DNA of 64,000 nucleotides, from contig CAYNYK010000011.1 of assembly GCA_964401335.1 (NCBI GenBank), positions 1 through 64,000 on the forward strand, read 5' to 3'. A model generated the notes under the pieces. That model had not been told where the DNA came from and searched no databases. It saw nothing but the letters and a program-made list of their open reading frames with translations. The translations under genes and the position numbers were made by a program. The stretch comes from JAAYCU01 sp964401335 (lineage in GTDB: Bacteria; Planctomycetota; Phycisphaerae; UBA1845; PWPN01). This document shows, one piece after another, positions 62,401 to 64,000 of this stretch. How positions within the stretch are numbered: the stretch's first letter is position 1; the number at the start of each line of letters is the position of its first letter.

Positions 62401-63282
62401 TCAATTCCCCAGCGCCTTTCGTTTGGCATCCCGGCAGAGTTTCTGGAACCGTTCCAGCGAACTGCGGGCCTCCTGGTCGGCTACGTTGGGAATGCCTCGG
62501 TCGGCCTTCGCGCCGGGGACGTTTTCCTCCAAGCCGTATTTCGGTAACAAATCGTTCTTTTGTTCAGTTACCGCAGTCAGTTCGGCGTCTAATTGTTTCT
62601 GGAGAGCGGCTAGGCTGTCGCGGGCGGCGGTCACTTCGCGCATGCGTATCTCCCACTCCTGCCGCATTTTCTCCAATTCCTCGCGCTGCGCGGCCAGATC
62701 CGCTCGTTGACGTTCCAATTCCTTTTCGGCGTCAGCATATGTTTTCTGATCGGCCAGCCATTTTCGCCGTTCTTCCTCCAGGTCCGCCGAGGCCCTGGTT
62801 ACCGACTCCCGCGAAACCTCGATTTCGTTGCGTTGTTCCTCCAAGGCGAGGCTCTGCATACGCAACTCCTCGCTCTGCTTCTGAATCTGTTCCGCCTGCC
62901 GTTCGAGGGCCTCCTTGCGCGCGGTCAGTTCGGACTCCTGTTCCTGGAGCAAGCGACGCTGTTCCTCGATCTGCTCCAGTTCTTCCTGCAGACGTGCGCA
63001 TTGTTTTTCGCGTTCGGACAGGGCGGATTCGCGGGCCTCGTATTGCGTACATAACTCGCGTTCCTGTCCGGCCAGGGCCTCGCGCTGTTCCTTGAGTCGC
63101 TGATGATGTTCCTCCAGGGCCGCCCGACAGGATTCCAGCGCGCCGGCCCGGGCCTCGAGTAGCTCACGAACGGTCTGCATGGCCGCAAGCACCTGCTGAC
63201 CGAGCGCTTCCAGGTGTTCCACCTCCGCCGACGAAACCGTCTCGACTGCCAAGGTTTTTTCCTCGCTTCGTGTCTGGCTCAT
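62401..63282 (-). CDS. Long coiled-coil protein of the GTPase operon
   Basis: A 293-residue protein that is almost one continuous Glu/Gln/Leu/Arg-rich coiled coil from about residue 20 to 240 (EEHHQRLKEQREALAGQERE, LQEELEQIEEQRRLLQEQES, RADLAAQREELEKMRQEWEI). It ends in a short globular tail (ADQEARSSLERFQKLCRDAK). No signal or membrane segment. It may act as a scaffold or sensor for the GTPase; that is inference from its place in the operon, seven bases after the Pro-rich gene. Confidence 0.8.
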   Translation of the reverse strand: MSQTRSEEKTLAVETVSSAEVEHLEALGQQVLAAMQTVRELLEARAGALESCRAALEEHHQRLKEQREALAGQERELCTQYEARESALSEREKQCARLQEELEQIEEQRRLLQEQESELTARKEALERQAEQIQKQSEELRMQSLALEEQRNEIEVSRESVTRASADLEEERRKWLADQKTYADAEKELERQRADLAAQREELEKMRQEWEIRMREVTAARDSLAALQKQLDAELTAVTEQKNDLLPKYGLEENVPGAKADRGIPNVADQEARSSLERFQKLCRDAKRKALGN

Positions 63283-63289
63283 GATGATC

Positions 63290-63838
63290 CTACCCCTTCG
63301 AAAACCACGATCTCTTCTTGGTCTGGGCGGGCGGCGGCAACGGCTTGGTCGCCTCCAACTCGCTCAATAACTCGCGTACACTCTTCTTGCGGTCACACAG
63401 GCGGCGTAAAACCCGAATACGCTCGGCCGTCACCGTGTCCAGCGAAGCCAGTAACGCCTCATCGTTTTGTTGAGATGATTCCGCCGGTGATTCCGGCGAC
63501 GCGGGCACCTGCTCCGCAGGCCACGATGGAGTTTCCTCGACAGCCGGCACGGTGGGTACAACTTTCGGGGGTAACGGTGCCGGCGAAGGCTCCGGTTCCG
63601 CGGCAGGTTGAATCGGCGGCGAAACGACGGCCTCCCTGGTGACCGGAGTCTCGGGCTTGACCGCTGATACGGCGGGTGCGGTTTCAGTCGTCACCGCGCC
63701 GCGGAGTCGCTGGTGCGCGGCGCGCAGAGAGGCGGAATACGTTGATAACCGCCTTTCCAGCTCCGCGATGGCCCGACTCAGCGAACCATCGTCTTGCGGC
63801 ACGTGAACTTGAATAATATCCAAGGTTTGAGAATCCAT
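63290..63838 (-). CDS. Proline-rich protein with helical ends, first gene of the GTPase operon
   Basis: A 182-residue protein: helical N-terminus (DGSLSRAIAELERRLSTYSA), a Pro/Glu/Ala/Val-rich linker of about 80 residues, and a helical C-terminus (LASLDTVTAERIRVLRRLCD, then KKSVRELLSELEAT) ending in a basic KKRSWFSKG. No family was recognised. Its stop is seven bases before the coiled-coil gene. Confidence 0.7.
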   Translation of the reverse strand: MDSQTLDIIQVHVPQDDGSLSRAIAELERRLSTYSASLRAAHQRLRGAVTTETAPAVSAVKPETPVTREAVVSPPIQPAAEPEPSPAPLPPKVVPTVPAVEETPSWPAEQVPASPESPAESSQQNDEALLASLDTVTAERIRVLRRLCDRKKSVRELLSELEATKPLPPPAQTKKRSWFSKG

Positions 63839-64000
63839 CGGTCCCTGTTCAACCGTTTGGCGAATCGGTGAATCATCAACTCATATCCACATGCTCCTGC
63901 ACGGGGCTGAACCACGAGGTCAACCCTGAGAATATACAATTTCTTTTCCCGCGGTGTCGGAAAAATCCTGTTTTTTCTGCGTCCGATATCCAATCGTCGT
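63839..64000. promoter_or_regulatory. Upstream region of the GTPase operon
   Basis: The last 162 bases hold no supported gene; minus-strand frames here overlap the Pro-rich gene and show no motif. The operon promoter should lie here, but no clear -35/-10 pair was found. A TTGACC occurs on the minus strand near 63920. Confidence 0.35.

Noticed and set aside
1..64000. tRNA, rRNA and CRISPR loci
   Set aside because: No T-loop GTTCGA-type signatures in a cloverleaf context, no rRNA core sequences and no spaced repeat arrays were seen.

Overview
The window is a gene-dense stretch of a GC-rich bacterial genome that most resembles a planctomycete, probably of the Phycisphaerae type. That placement is inferred from gene content: three SPFH proteins beside an ABC-2 exporter, TolC-like lipoproteins, secreted beta-propellers, PL26-, GH20- and DUF4185-type proteins, proline/glutamate-rich lipoproteins and an ECF sigma/anti-sigma pair. 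No rRNA, tRNA, CRISPR array, prophage or intact transposase gene was found. All family names come from reading motifs; no database search was run.

Layout. Positions 1-8000 hold a URO-D-like protein, a lipoprotein metallophosphoesterase, a nucleoside-symporter-type MFS permease and two tandem TolC-like lipoproteins. Positions 8300-20000 are a plus-strand run that looks like a catabolic locus: two secreted propellers, an Nramp-like permease lacking the usual metal motifs, a Gfo/Idh/MocA dehydrogenase, a PL26 (PcRGLX/YetA-like) protein, a class III aminotransferase, an M20 peptidase and a zinc alcohol dehydrogenase. Positions 20000-24750 hold a probably frame-broken gene, smpB, and a sigma/anti-sigma/PDZ-protein operon. 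Positions 24770-44700 are entirely minus strand: a ROK kinase, hemG and hemE; then a repeat-rich spacer with a 17-bp tandem array and a short MITE-like element; then a peptide-type ABC importer operon led by fxsA and encoding two DppC-type permeases; then a 685-residue membrane protein, an ABC-2 exporter and three SPFH proteins. Positions 45000-56230 carry an ABC-2-type permease, a methyltransferase, a GH20-like enzyme, a second Nramp-like protein, a Tat-exported phosphoesterase, peptide deformylase, a TPR protein, ribosomal protein S20, a TlyA-like methyltransferase and a DUF4185 protein.

Positions 56400-58950 hold two lipoproteins built on the same 24-residue leader, Pro-Glu linker and upstream sequence, each followed by a near-identical terminator hairpin. 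Positions 59370-63840 form a five-gene minus-strand operon: a Pro-rich protein, a long coiled coil, an FGE-sulfatase-fold protein, a zinc-ribbon GTPase and a GAP1-N2-like protein. This cluster is the best candidate for an undescribed system. It resembles the GTPase-centred conflict or signalling loci known from comparative genomics, and its components look co-translated.
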